The notes: a model not told the origin generated them from the letters alone. A stretch of DNA of 64,000 nucleotides from Vibrio coralliilyticus (GCF_024449095.1 NZ_CP024627.1:248001-312000), one strand, 5' to 3'; positions 41,874 to 51,710 are shown, counted from the stretch's first letter. Program-made: numbers and translations.

Positions 41874-44800
41874 ATGAAATCAACCCGTTTCACGCATTCC
41901 TTTGCACTATTTTCTTCCTCGCTACTCTTGGCGTTATTTTCTCAGCCAGCATTATCGTTAACTGCTGATGCTGAAAAAAGTATTCAGTTGTCAGGCGACT
42001 TCTTGGTATCTGGTGGTCAGGCGAGCTATTCTTTGCCTATCTCGGTTGCACCAGGTCGTGCAGGCCATCAACCTTCATTGAGTCTTGAGTACCGCAGTGA
42101 TTCGCCAAACGGCATTCTAGGCATGGGGTGGAGCTTAGGTGGATTATCATCAATTTCTCGTTGTGGAAAAAACCTTGAAAAAGATGGTCGTTGGGGCGGC
42201 GTTAATTTTGATGCCAATGACCGCTACTGCCTTGATGGTCAAAGGCTAGTCGCCATTTCAGGCCGCGATGGTGAGAATCTGACCGAATATCGCGTTGAAA
42301 ACAACGGCTATGCCAAGATTGTTTCCTTTGGCCGAGCGGGCAATGGTCCGGCTAGCTTTAAAGTTTGGTACAAAGATGGCTCTGTTTATGAATATGGTGT
42401 TAGTGAAGATTCACGTGTAGAGCTCCCAAAACTGGCGGATGTATACAAGTGGTCGCTAAATAAAATCACTGATGCCAGCAAGGCTAACCATATTCAATTT
42501 GTATACAGCGAAGAAAATAGCGCCGGGAAGCATAAACTGGCACAAGTTAACTACGTTGGCGGTAAAGTCAATCTGGTTTATGAGACTCGCCCAGACAGTA
42601 CCTCGCAATTCCTTGGCGGAAAACTACTCAACAGAAACGAGCGTTTAAAGCAGGTTGAGACCTTTGACAGTACCGGAAATAAAATTGGTACCTATGGCCT
42701 GACTTATCAGAAGTCCTCTTATACCGCTCGAAGCCAGCTAACTAAGATTAATTATTGTGCCAATGGTCAGTGTTCGACGGATATTAGCTTTACTTGGGCT
42801 GGACGCAGAGACCCGGGGCTAGGCGGTGCATCAAACACTGGCTTCAATAGCCCAAGATATTACGATACCAATGGTGATGGTAAGGGAACCGCTTACGGTG
42901 AGTTAAGTCGTAGTACTAATGGCACTATGTCGGTTAAAGGGTTGAATGGCACAACACACGCTAACGTGAAGTCATTTAGTTTAAATGGCAGTGTCACAGC
43001 GCCTTCAGTAGCATTGAATCAGTGTAATGTGAATGCGGCAAGTTCATATAACAAGGGTAATGGACAATTTGGCTACTATTGTCAGTTTACGGCTTGCTCT
43101 GGTGATAGCTGCAAATATGGCTCTAATGGTGTCAACTACGGCGATTTTAATGGCGACGGCATTGAAACCTACCAAAAAGGTTATTCTACCGTTGATATCA
43201 ACGGTGATGGGCTTGATGACCTGCACAAGTTTGATATTCCTAATGGTGGTTATCGTTATCAAATTACAGGTTCAGGTTGGCAAACGCTGCCCTCTCATGG
43301 TGGGCGTGTATTAAAGTCGTTTACTGATATCAATAATGACGGCTACCTAGATGCTGTAATGGGCTCACCTACCTCAACTGGGCTGCTTTATGTCCATCTA
43401 TTTAACGGTAAATCTTATGGCTCCCCGTCTCCAATCAATAGCCATAGTGTCTCGCATGAAGATGGGGTCTATTTTTCTGATCTGAACAATGACGGTTATC
43501 CAGAGCTAGGTTACGGTCGTAACTTCTACCAAAATACTAAAAATAATCAGTTTGCTACTGGTGTGTTTCTTGATGCTGGAGCGAAAATATATTCAGTACA
43601 AGATGTTAATGGTGACGGTTGGGCTGATGTACTCACACGTGCCGATGGCGATAATGTTAAAGCACATATCCGCCAATCATCGAAACATGTACAAGATAAG
43701 ATCACACGCTTTTCTGAAGTAGGTGTTGACTATTCGGTGAGCTATAAAGCCGCGGTGGAAAATAGCATTTATACCACTACTGGAGCCTCTAGCTCGTATC
43801 CGTATAAAGTCGTCACACCAAGGCGCTATCTAGTGGCGAATGTGACTAAATCACCGAAAGGCTATGGCGCAACTAGCTATAGCTATAAATATGCAGGGGC
43901 AAAAACGCACCTCAAAGGTGGTGGTTTCTTAGGCTTTAAAACCATCACAGAAACGGAATCGGCTGATGTTGTTACGGTAACCAAAACGACATTTGAACAA
44001 GACAAGCTAGCAATTACTGGTAAGCCACTGACAGTAGAAGTCTCTAAAGACGGTAAAAAAGTTTCTGAGATCAGCTACCAGTACAAGCAGCATACTCGTC
44101 AAGGCTACAACGCCAAATACTATCAAGTGTATGCAGAGCAGGTCGTCAAAAATAAATATGGTTTAGGCAATAGCGAGGTAGTGGAAAGAAAAGAGACCAT
44201 TACACGTGTGATGGACCGTTTCGGTAACTTGCTTGATGAAACCTCTGTTGTCTCAAGTGATATTGAAGGAGCTGGCCAGTTCACAAGTACCAGCAAGTTT
44301 GAATATCTATCAACCGGGCTGAACAACAATCACCATATCTACGATATCTCAACCGTAAGCAATATTGATAACCTTTCAACGTTGCTGAGTTCCTTTAAAG
44401 CAGGGCTTGGTCGTTACTGCGGTGCGAATGGTGAAGTGTACTTTAAAGCCAATGACCATATTGTGCTTATCCATAGTGATGTCGATATTCCCCTCGTTCT
44501 TCAACGTTATAACGCTTACTTTAAATATCAGGTCACGGGCTCAAGCACCGACCTAGATGGACTAACCGTTTACACTGGTAAGTTAGTTAATGCTTCGGCA
44601 GCAGATTTTACCGCAGCCAACCCGCAATCTTGTGGCAGCTACGCTATTGGTGATTTTGATGGTGATGGAAAAATGGAGTTCACCACCTCAAAAACAACCC
44701 GTACTGAATTAGTCACCGAGACGGGGGATAGCTTCTGGAAAATTGGTACGGTTGCCAACTCAACCTCTACCTTAGCGGATAATATCACCAACCTAAAACG

Positions 44801-47800
44801 CGCTATCAGCAACACTTATAGCTATGATGACAATGGTTTCTTAACCTCTAGCACAGTAAATAGCTCTGATTACGAGTCAAGTAGTGATATTGCCTCTGGC
44901 GGCAAGAGCGTAACTAACCGTTATAGCTATGATCAGTGGGGCAATGTGGTTTCACAAAGCGTAGAAGGGACAGATCTTGCTGCGCGCACTTCGACCACTC
45001 TTTATGATAGCCAAGGTTTATACGTTACTTCGTCAGCGAATGCTCTGGGCCATCGTTCTTCGACTCAATTTAATGCGCGAGGCATGCTGACTAAATCAGT
45101 CAGTGCACTCAAAGGTCGTACCAGTAGTTTCGCTTACGATTCCTTTGGCCGTGTCACCAGTGAAACTTTACCGGGAACGGGGAATACCAATCTCACTCAA
45201 TACCAGTTGGGTGCTCAGTGTGGCTCTCATGCAATCAGTCAAACGGTAAGTTGTGTGACAACCAAACCTGCTTCTGGCGGTCAGGTGACGACGCACTTCG
45301 ACTATGCAGGCCGAGAGATTCGTAAACTGCACACTGGCTTTAGCGGTCAGTTAGTCGTAGTCGATACTCGCTGGGATCGCAATGGTCGAAAACTGAGTGT
45401 GACACGTCCACAGTTTGTTGGCACCAAAGCAACTGCCCCTGTAGTTACTTTTAATTATGATGCGTTAAACCGCGAGATCAAAAAACAAGAGCCAGCCAAT
45501 GGTGGCGGTATAGCGATCTTTGTCACCACTTATGATGGTTACAAAACCAGTGTCAAAGATGCGCGTGGCTTTAGTCACAGCACAGTGACTAACGTGATGG
45601 GCCATATCTTGCGTAAAGATGAACCGCATGGCGCATACCAAATCTACCAGTACTACCCAGATGGCAAACTTAAAGCAAGTACCGACTCGGCAGGCAACAT
45701 CACTCAGATCCGTTACGACAACCTAGGCCACCGCAGCTACCTAGATGACCCAGATATGGGCAAGTGGTCTTACACCTACAATGCGGCAGGTGAATTGATC
45801 TATAAGCGTGATGCGAAGGGCACCGTCACTACCATCGAATATGACCGCTTGGGTCGTAAGACAAAACAGATTGAGGACGGTAAAGTTTCTACTTGGCGCT
45901 TCGATGAACGCGGTGCCCTAGGCACGCTGTCAGGCTTCGCAGGAAATGGTAGCGAGACCGATTACTACTACAACGAAGCGGGCTTAACTGAAGAGGTTGC
46001 GGTTAAAGTCAATAACGAGAAGTTCAGTACTTACTACTTCTACGATAAGTACGAGCGCGTTGCCCGAGAGGTTCGCCCGAACGGCGTTGATACTACATTA
46101 GCTGGGGCGGCTAAGTTACTTACTAGCGCGAATAACGACAATAGACTGGCAGTCGAATACGTTTATAACCCGAATGGGTATGTTTCTGCGGTACGTAGCC
46201 CGAAAAGCTACGCAGACAAAGCCTTTACCAGTGCTAGTTTCCGTGAAGATATCAAACAGCTGCTAGACCAAGCGATTGCTCAGGCGGCCGAATACCTAAG
46301 TAAAGCGGAGCGTTATTCGACTCAAGAGAGCTTCTTTACCACTAAAGCGGCGGAATACAACAGTAAAACCGTCAACGTACATAACCTAGACAGCTCTTCT
46401 CAGGCGCTGCTCGGCAATGGCTACCGCTATAAACAGTGGTGTAATGCACAAGGCGAATGTTATTTGCGCCCGGCAACTTGGGTGCTATTGCATGATGATG
46501 TTTCTATCCCGCTGGATATTACGTTAGAGGGGGCGATCTATCGTTTATCTACCTCATTAGCCAATAGCTCTAGTGTGGGCATTCGAAACTACAATGCAAC
46601 GCTGCATACTGTGTCGGCTACGGAGTTTGCTTCACAAGCTCTAACCCCATCGCACGATTTTATTCTGACTGACTACGACAGCAACGGTCAGAAAGATCTG
46701 ATGAGTAATAAAGACATCTATATTGCTCAGGCTGATAGCACGACCACCACCGAGTTACTGTTTGCCGCAGATGACTTATCTCAAGCGGCGACCATCGCGA
46801 GTACGCGTTACAAGTTCTACACGGATTTGGCTAACCAACTGATTAACCTTTCAGAGAAAGTCGCTGACCTAAGTGGGTTGTATTGTGAGTACGCTAACCA
46901 GCTAGGGGGCAATCAGCTGCAAGCGGATCAGCGCACTAACTGTGCTAACACGCAGCAGTCGAGCCAAGCTGACCACCTTAACCTGATCCTAACTCAGTCT
47001 CAGCTTGAGGAGTCACTCGATAACCCGGCATACGTTTACTACTGGCAGCGCCGAGAAACTGATGCGTATGACCATACCTTATCGGAAACCTTAGGTAATG
47101 GCTTAGTCAACACGTACAACCATGATGCCAATACGGGTAGACCAAGCTACATCACTACCCACAAGGCTAATGTACTGTTTGATCCGCGACTATCAGGGAG
47201 CACGGCGAACGGGCGCAATATTCGCTTTATTCATTACCGTTACGATAACCACAACAATGTGACCTATCGTTATGACGAGAAGCTCGGTATTACCGATACA
47301 TGGGAATACGACGGGATTGATCGCGTGATCAGTAATGGTATTTCATTGGCGAGTAAGACTCAGCATGGTGAAAACAACCCAGACTTGGCTGGTCCGTTTG
47401 TTTATCAATACGACAAACTTGGCAACCTGATGTTTAAGACCGGTATTGGTGACTACGTATATAGCAACCAGCAAGCTGGCCCGCATGCGGTGACCAAAGC
47501 CAACGGCTTAAACTACCAGTACGATGCCAATGGTAATATGCTGCGCGCTTGGGCGGATGGCAGTCAGCAGAACGAGCGTGAGTTGGAGTGGTCAGAGTTT
47601 AACAAGCCAACTAAGATTACGCGTAATGGTAAAACGGTAGAGTTCTTCTACGATGCCAACCACAACCGCTACCTGAAGAAAAATAGCGATGGTATCGAGA
47701 CTTTCTACTTCGGCAAAAGCTATGAGCGTGTCACCGATAGCAACACAGGCATAGTGCAGCATAAGCACTTTATTTACGCTGACGGTAAGCTGATCGCACT

Positions 47801-48977
47801 CAATACGCATACTGGTGATGGTGAGAACAAGCTTAAAGACAAGCAAACGCGTTACCTTCACTACGATGCACTCAATTCAGTCGATATGATCACTGATGGC
47901 TACGGTGTGGTGGTAGAGCGCCGCAGTTACGACACCTGGGGTAAGCAGCGTAAAGTCGCATGGCGTGAAGATGGCCCGCTCGATGTAGTGCAACAAGCCA
48001 TTACCAACCGTGGTTACACAGGCCATGAAGAGATCGTCGAAGTTGGATTAGTACATATGAATGGTCGTGTCTACGATCAGGAATTGGGTAGGTTTATTAG
48101 TGCAGACCCGTTTGTTCAGGCTCCATACATTACCAACAGTTTTAATCGTTATTCTTATGTGTCGAATAACCCCCTGAAATTCGTGGATCCTAGTGGTTAC
48201 TGGTGGAGGGATAGCAGCGGCAGCGGTGCGACTGGTGAATGTCGTACAGATGGTAACAATCATGACGGTATATCAGGTCGAACTACCAAGAGAGATAATG
48301 GAAATGATAATAAAGGTGGAAGTGATGGCGATAAAGCTAAGCCTGAAAACAAAGAAGAGCCTGTAGAAAAGCCAGAGGTAACGACTGAACCAGATCTTTC
48401 TCAGACCCCTGATGATGAAGAAGACGATGGCTGGGGTTGGGGCGACACTTGGGATGTAGTCAAAGATTTTATTCCTGGCTACAACACGGTTAAACATGCT
48501 TTAAATGGCGAATGGACAGAAGCAGCGAAGTCATTAGCCGTTGATGCTATTTCTGTCACAGGGATCGGGATTGTTGGCAGAGTCGCTGTAAAAGTAGGTG
48601 CTAAAGTCGCTCCTCGGATTGTAAGGGCTGCAAAAAATGTATTTAAGAGCCCAGCAGATGATGTTGCAAAAGGAGGACGTGGTAAGCAAGTTGGAGACAT
48701 AATAGAGACTGATGGTTCAACAAAGGCTAGTGTTATAAAGGCAAAAGCGGAATCGGTAGGTTTTAAAGCCTCCCAAACGGCAAACGGTCCTGTGAAAATG
48801 GTTGATGAAAATGGAGTTGCTCGGGTAACTATTAAAGGTGGAAGTCAACGCGCGCCAGGTAGTGCAGGCCCTCATGTTGAGCTTAAAACCTCTAGTGGCC
48901 AAAGGGTAAATACTGTGGGTGAGCCAGTAACACGTAAGAGCCCTGAAAATCACACGCCAATTGATTTTGATTTATAG
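41874..48977 (+). CDS. SpvB/RHS polymorphic toxin, nuclease-like C-terminus (cassette 1)
   Basis: 2367 residues. The ATG at 41874 is used because the sequence around it is conserved before both giant genes; an ATG at 41853 is not. Signal peptide about 1-28. Then an SpvB-like domain (SYSLPISVAPGRAGHQPSLSLEYRS, about 45-340), FG-GAP/VCBS-like repeats (DINGDGLDDL, DINNDGYLDAV, DVNGDGWADV; about 390-600), YD/RHS repeats (from about 985) and the RHS core (GYTGHEEIVEVGLVHMNGRV, LGRFISADPF, DPSGY ending near 2108). This is the order of the B and C parts of Tc toxins, fused and Sec-exported. The C-terminal 259 residues are a hydrophilic linker, a hydrophobic pre-toxin part and a tip ending RKSPENHTPIDFDL, like BECR-type RNase toxins (perhaps polymorphic toxin type 24). 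Confidence 0.88.
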   Translation: MKSTRFTHSFALFSSSLLLALFSQPALSLTADAEKSIQLSGDFLVSGGQASYSLPISVAPGRAGHQPSLSLEYRSDSPNGILGMGWSLGGLSSISRCGKNLEKDGRWGGVNFDANDRYCLDGQRLVAISGRDGENLTEYRVENNGYAKIVSFGRAGNGPASFKVWYKDGSVYEYGVSEDSRVELPKLADVYKWSLNKITDASKANHIQFVYSEENSAGKHKLAQVNYVGGKVNLVYETRPDSTSQFLGGKLLNRNERLKQVETFDSTGNKIGTYGLTYQKSSYTARSQLTKINYCANGQCSTDISFTWAGRRDPGLGGASNTGFNSPRYYDTNGDGKGTAYGELSRSTNGTMSVKGLNGTTHANVKSFSLNGSVTAPSVALNQCNVNAASSYNKGNGQFGYYCQFTACSGDSCKYGSNGVNYGDFNGDGIETYQKGYSTVDINGDGLDDLHKFDIPNGGYRYQITGSGWQTLPSHGGRVLKSFTDINNDGYLDAVMGSPTSTGLLYVHLFNGKSYGSPSPINSHSVSHEDGVYFSDLNNDGYPELGYGRNFYQNTKNNQFATGVFLDAGAKIYSVQDVNGDGWADVLTRADGDNVKAHIRQSSKHVQDKITRFSEVGVDYSVSYKAAVENSIYTTTGASSSYPYKVVTPRRYLVANVTKSPKGYGATSYSYKYAGAKTHLKGGGFLGFKTITETESADVVTVTKTTFEQDKLAITGKPLTVEVSKDGKKVSEISYQYKQHTRQGYNAKYYQVYAEQVVKNKYGLGNSEVVERKETITRVMDRFGNLLDETSVVSSDIEGAGQFTSTSKFEYLSTGLNNNHHIYDISTVSNIDNLSTLLSSFKAGLGRYCGANGEVYFKANDHIVLIHSDVDIPLVLQRYNAYFKYQVTGSSTDLDGLTVYTGKLVNASAADFTAANPQSCGSYAIGDFDGDGKMEFTTSKTTRTELVTETGDSFWKIGTVANSTSTLADNITNLKRAISNTYSYDDNGFLTSSTVNSSDYESSSDIASGGKSVTNRYSYDQWGNVVSQSVEGTDLAARTSTTLYDSQGLYVTSSANALGHRSSTQFNARGMLTKSVSALKGRTSSFAYDSFGRVTSETLPGTGNTNLTQYQLGAQCGSHAISQTVSCVTTKPASGGQVTTHFDYAGREIRKLHTGFSGQLVVVDTRWDRNGRKLSVTRPQFVGTKATAPVVTFNYDALNREIKKQEPANGGGIAIFVTTYDGYKTSVKDARGFSHSTVTNVMGHILRKDEPHGAYQIYQYYPDGKLKASTDSAGNITQIRYDNLGHRSYLDDPDMGKWSYTYNAAGELIYKRDAKGTVTTIEYDRLGRKTKQIEDGKVSTWRFDERGALGTLSGFAGNGSETDYYYNEAGLTEEVAVKVNNEKFSTYYFYDKYERVAREVRPNGVDTTLAGAAKLLTSANNDNRLAVEYVYNPNGYVSAVRSPKSYADKAFTSASFREDIKQLLDQAIAQAAEYLSKAERYSTQESFFTTKAAEYNSKTVNVHNLDSSSQALLGNGYRYKQWCNAQGECYLRPATWVLLHDDVSIPLDITLEGAIYRLSTSLANSSSVGIRNYNATLHTVSATEFASQALTPSHDFILTDYDSNGQKDLMSNKDIYIAQADSTTTTELLFAADDLSQAATIASTRYKFYTDLANQLINLSEKVADLSGLYCEYANQLGGNQLQADQRTNCANTQQSSQADHLNLILTQSQLEESLDNPAYVYYWQRRETDAYDHTLSETLGNGLVNTYNHDANTGRPSYITTHKANVLFDPRLSGSTANGRNIRFIHYRYDNHNNVTYRYDEKLGITDTWEYDGIDRVISNGISLASKTQHGENNPDLAGPFVYQYDKLGNLMFKTGIGDYVYSNQQAGPHAVTKANGLNYQYDANGNMLRAWADGSQQNERELEWSEFNKPTKITRNGKTVEFFYDANHNRYLKKNSDGIETFYFGKSYERVTDSNTGIVQHKHFIYADGKLIALNTHTGDGENKLKDKQTRYLHYDALNSVDMITDGYGVVVERRSYDTWGKQRKVAWREDGPLDVVQQAITNRGYTGHEEIVEVGLVHMNGRVYDQELGRFISADPFVQAPYITNSFNRYSYVSNNPLKFVDPSGYWWRDSSGSGATGECRTDGNNHDGISGRTTKRDNGNDNKGGSDGDKAKPENKEEPVEKPEVTTEPDLSQTPDDEEDDGWGWGDTWDVVKDFIPGYNTVKHALNGEWTEAAKSLAVDAISVTGIGIVGRVAVKVGAKVAPRIVRAAKNVFKSPADDVAKGGRGKQVGDIIETDGSTKASVIKAKAESVGFKASQTANGPVKMVDENGVARVTIKGGSQRAPGSAGPHVELKTSSGQRVNTVGEPVTRKSPENHTPIDFDL

Positions 48978-48988
48978 GAGAGTTTGTA

Positions 48989-49363
48989 ATGAGTAGTTAT
49001 TATGACTGGGAAGACTTTGCTGATATTTATTTGGAAGATAGTTTCGTATTGAGAATTTGTGAATCTTACAATGAAATTTCTTTTATTGTTGAAGCGGTCT
49101 TAACGGAAAATCATCCTCTATATAGGTCTCCTGAAAGCGGTGAGCAATATTGCTATAAGAAAGGAAAGATAGTTTTTCAAGGCTTGAAGTGCGTCAAATG
49201 GATAAGTAAAAACGAGACTCCATTTAAAGATGTTTCTGGTGAGGAAGATTATGGCAATATTGACACTTTTCAATTGTTAAATGATCAGTATCGTCTGTCG
49301 GGTGATTGGGGAGAGTTAGAAGTTAGGTCTTCACCTGTAAAATGGATTTGGATTGAAATGTAA
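48989..49363 (+). CDS. Probable immunity protein for the first RHS toxin
   Basis: 124 residues, acidic, without signal peptide or membrane span, so cytosolic. No known family recognised; the sequence is rich in aromatic residues (WEDF, YDWED and WIWIEM at the end). It starts 11 bases after the RHS toxin stop with a good ribosome binding site (AGGAGAG). Position, size and acidity are those of immunity genes that follow polymorphic toxins. A cytosolic inhibitor fits a nuclease-type tip. The function is inferred from context only. Confidence 0.7.
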   Translation: MSSYYDWEDFADIYLEDSFVLRICESYNEISFIVEAVLTENHPLYRSPESGEQYCYKKGKIVFQGLKCVKWISKNETPFKDVSGEEDYGNIDTFQLLNDQYRLSGDWGELEVRSSPVKWIWIEM

Positions 49364-49443
49364 ATGGTGCCGATCTTTCCGTTACATGCCTTAGTTGATT
49401 TTCTAGTAAGGGAAGGAACCTCCACTGAGTGACTAAATTAATT

Positions 49444-49468
49444 TGGCGTTATATCTTTAACGCCATTC
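49444..49468 (+). terminator. Weak terminator after the immunity gene
   Basis: TGGCGTTA and TAACGCCA pair around TATCTT, followed by TTCTT. The T-run is short, so readthrough into the small-protein genes is possible. Confidence 0.45.
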
Positions 49469-49524
49469 TTAGCGCGACTAAAACCAGTTAACTAAATTAC
49501 CTTAATCAAGATTAATAGATTAAA

Positions 49525-49848
49525 ATGAAAAAATATTTTACCTTTCTTATTCTACTGCTTAGCTTCGGTGTAAGCGCAACAGAAGAATCACCAACTGGAC
49601 TGATTAAAAGAATACAAGCTTATTCTGTTCATGGTGATGTTTTTGTTAGTATGGAAACTAACGGGCAGCAATGTAGCACTGGATATTTTATAGATAAAGT
49701 CAGCCCAGGCTATGAATCGATTTTAAGTATGTTACTTGCTGCCTACCAAGCCAATACACCAATGTCAATATTTGCCTATGAAGACCAACGATGGTCGGGG
49801 ACTACTGCCCCTGTATGTAAAATATTTAGCGTGGTTTATGCGCGGTAG
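49525..49848 (+). CDS. Small secreted two-cysteine protein, array member 1
   Basis: 107 residues: a signal peptide (1-18, ending GVSA) and a mature part of about 89. I do not recognise a named family with certainty. The layout is shared with six other genes here: short strands (LIKRIQAYSVHGDVFVSM), a cysteine (NGQQC), a helix-like stretch (YESILSMLLAAYQANTP), then a second cysteine (PVCK) before a last strand. This is the order of an OB-fold barrel as in AB5 toxin B subunits. Starts 161 bases after the immunity gene; the ribosome binding site is weak. Confidence 0.75.
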   Translation: MKKYFTFLILLLSFGVSATEESPTGLIKRIQAYSVHGDVFVSMETNGQQCSTGYFIDKVSPGYESILSMLLAAYQANTPMSIFAYEDQRWSGTTAPVCKIFSVVYAR

Positions 49849-49987
49849 TAACCAGAAAAACTCGACACTACGGCACAATAAAAAGTGCTACGGCCTGCAA
49901 GCTTGAGTATTTGGGCTTGGATGTTGACTAGATTAATAGCTTTCTAGCAATAAAATAAATTTTAAATGACCTTTTAATAGTGACGTT

Positions 49988-50356
49988 ATGAAAAGAATTT
50001 ATACCCTATTATTTCTACTTTTTTCTTTATCTATAAATATAAGTGGCTCATTAGCGGGAACGCCGCCTTTCGAAGGTTGCCGTTCTAGTGGTTGTGTGGG
50101 AAAAATTGACTCTATTTATTTGCACCGAGATGGAAGCATTAAGTTCCCGCCACCAGGAAAAGTGCCAGGAGATGTGCCCAGCGAGCTTAATTGTAAGTTA
50201 GGAGAAGGTGTTTATTTCGTTTTAAAACAATCTCACACTCACTTTAAAAACACTTACAGTATGTTGCTCACAGCTCACTCATCAGAAAAACAGGTATTTG
50301 CCCGTATTGTTGAAGGCTCCAACGATTGTCAGCTTGACTATATGGTTATTTATTAA
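49988..50356 (+). CDS. Small secreted two-cysteine protein, array member 2
   Basis: 122 residues with a signal peptide (about 1-23, ending GSLA). The mature part follows the array pattern: GKIDSIYLHRDGSIKF strands, a cysteine (LNCKLG), the helix-like stretch NTYSMLLTAHSSEKQV, then NDCQLDYMVIY. An additional cysteine pair near the mature N-terminus (GCRSSGC) is unique to this member and may add a disulfide. Function unknown. Confidence 0.75.
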   Translation: MKRIYTLLFLLFSLSINISGSLAGTPPFEGCRSSGCVGKIDSIYLHRDGSIKFPPPGKVPGDVPSELNCKLGEGVYFVLKQSHTHFKNTYSMLLTAHSSEKQVFARIVEGSNDCQLDYMVIY

Positions 50357-50385
50357 CGTTTTATAAATTACATAAGGAATTAATC

Positions 50386-50700
50386 ATGAAAAAAATCCTT
50401 TTGGCTCTTTTGTTTATATCTTCATCCACTTTTGCTGGATCCTCAATGGATGTTGGCACTATAAAAGGTGTTTTTGTTAAACCTAACGGAACAATTGCAG
50501 TGAGTCTTCAGCAAGGTTTCCCGAATGCAAAAACATCAGGTCAGTGCGCAAACAGCAATGGATGGGCTGGGTTAGGGACATCGGAAAATATTTTTAAATC
50601 CGCATTACTTTCAGCGAAAGCGACGCAAGATACGGTAAAAATTGTGATAGAAGGGTGTGAAGGTGGATGGTATCGGATTAAAGAGTTGTACATAGAGTAG
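50386..50700 (+). CDS. Small secreted two-cysteine protein, array member 3
   Basis: 104 residues with a signal peptide (1-17, ending STFA) and a good ribosome binding site (AAGGAA). Pattern: GTIKGVFVKPNGTIAVSL, GQCANSNG, then a helix-like stretch (ENIFKSALLSAKATQD), VKIVIEGCEGGWYRIKELYIE. Its 3' end plus the following 93 bases are duplicated about 0.8 kb downstream, where the gene part is broken. Confidence 0.75.
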   Translation: MKKILLALLFISSSTFAGSSMDVGTIKGVFVKPNGTIAVSLQQGFPNAKTSGQCANSNGWAGLGTSENIFKSALLSAKATQDTVKIVIEGCEGGWYRIKELYIE

Positions 50701-50785
50701 AGCGCAGATCTTAATGGGATTTATTTGACTCACTAAACCAAAGTACCATTTTTTCATATTCGTTGTGATTTGAGTTGTATCTACG
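50693..50785. repeat. 93-bp direct repeat, copy A
   Basis: Ungapped match to 51489-51581 with 6 differences in 93 bases. It begins inside the last codons of array member 3 (ATAGAGTAG) and ends 65 bases before array member 4, so it may carry that gene's promoter. Confidence 0.85.
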
Positions 50786-50849
50786 AGTGGTGGTTATATT
50801 TAAGATTAAATAGTTAACCACTTATAAATTAACTATTAAAGGCTATCTA

Positions 50850-51173
50850 ATGAAGCGATTATTTTTTATTGTGTGTTCCCTAATGAGTTCGGTTGCTTAT
50901 TCTTTAGAGTGGACAGAACCACATATAGTAGAGCGAGTCCATATCACCACTAATGGTACATACTATTTTAAAGTGGCCGATGGGTGGGGGGCTGAGAGTT
51001 GTAAAAAAGCGGCTTATGTCTTCTTACACAAAAATGAAGCCGTTGCTGCAGACGCGGTGCTGAGTCTTGTTCTGGCATCTCAGGCTACTGGTAAGGCAAT
51101 AAAAGCGCGTGGAGTTTGTCAAGATAGCGGGCACTTTCGCATGGATTATGTCATTCAAATGGAAGCTGAGTAA
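50850..51173 (+). CDS. Small secreted two-cysteine protein, array member 4
   Basis: 107 residues with a signal peptide (1-18, ending VAYS) and the ribosome binding site AAAGG. Pattern: HIVERVHITTNGTYYFKVAD strands, a cysteine (ESCKKAAY), helix-like AADAVLSLVLASQATGK, then a cysteine (GVCQDSGHF) and a last strand RMDYVIQM. The strand-helix-strand end is like cholera-toxin B in order, though sequence identity is not claimed. Last intact member before the second cassette. Confidence 0.75.
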   Translation: MKRLFFIVCSLMSSVAYSLEWTEPHIVERVHITTNGTYYFKVADGWGAESCKKAAYVFLHKNEAVAADAVLSLVLASQATGKAIKARGVCQDSGHFRMDYVIQMEAE

Positions 51174-51465
51174 TTTGCCTCTTATATACAACCCCCAAGT
51201 TATAGCTTGGTGCTTGAACAATGTTTACATGTCATTATCTGAAAATATGAGTAACGACAAGCTGGATGATGAATAATGCATAGCAGCTCTTTAACCATGG
51301 AGTCGAGATCATCAATTTAAGCTTAGGCTTAATTTCCTTCCTTACAGGTGCTTCAGGTTGTACAAGGCTGTTTCAGAGCAAGCTTGTAGTAACCATACCG
51401 CTTTTACATGTCTTATTTGAATTAACAGGTCGGTTACGCTGGTTCCTACTTGAGTATTCAACAGT
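51174..51465. other. Decayed DNA between the two cassettes
   Basis: No intact gene. One reading frame is open from 51284 to the TAG at 51496 with no clear start; near its beginning it reads GVEIINLSLG, a motif like those of subtilase-family proteases, but the rest does not match, and chance is likely. The stretch probably holds gene remnants. Confidence 0.4.
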
Positions 51466-51496
51466 GCGTATCAAATTAAAGCATTTTATAGAGTAG
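51466..51496 (+). pseudogene. Broken 3' end of an array gene
   Basis: The codons RIKLKHFIE followed by TAG match the end of array member 3 (RIKELYIE and TAG), and the DNA after the stop is the 93-bp repeat. Upstream the resemblance stops, so only the tail remains. It marks a past duplication of the member 3 region. Confidence 0.6.
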
Positions 51497-51581
51497 AGCG
51501 CAGATCTTAACGGGATTTATTTGACTAACTAAACCAAAGTACCATTTTTTCATATTGGTTGTGATTTGAATCGTATCTATG
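51489..51581. repeat. 93-bp direct repeat, copy B
   Basis: Same as 50693-50785 (87 of 93 bases identical). It lies 130 bases before the small membrane protein gene of the second cassette. Confidence 0.85.
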
Positions 51582-51710
51582 TTTTTTTGATTTGAATCTA
51601 TTTAAAGGTCAATTATTATTCACGTGTATTATGATTTTTCCTGCTAATTAGATAACAATATGGGGTGGAAGTGTAGCCCATTTCCACTTTTCACCAGAGT
51701 GAAATCAATG

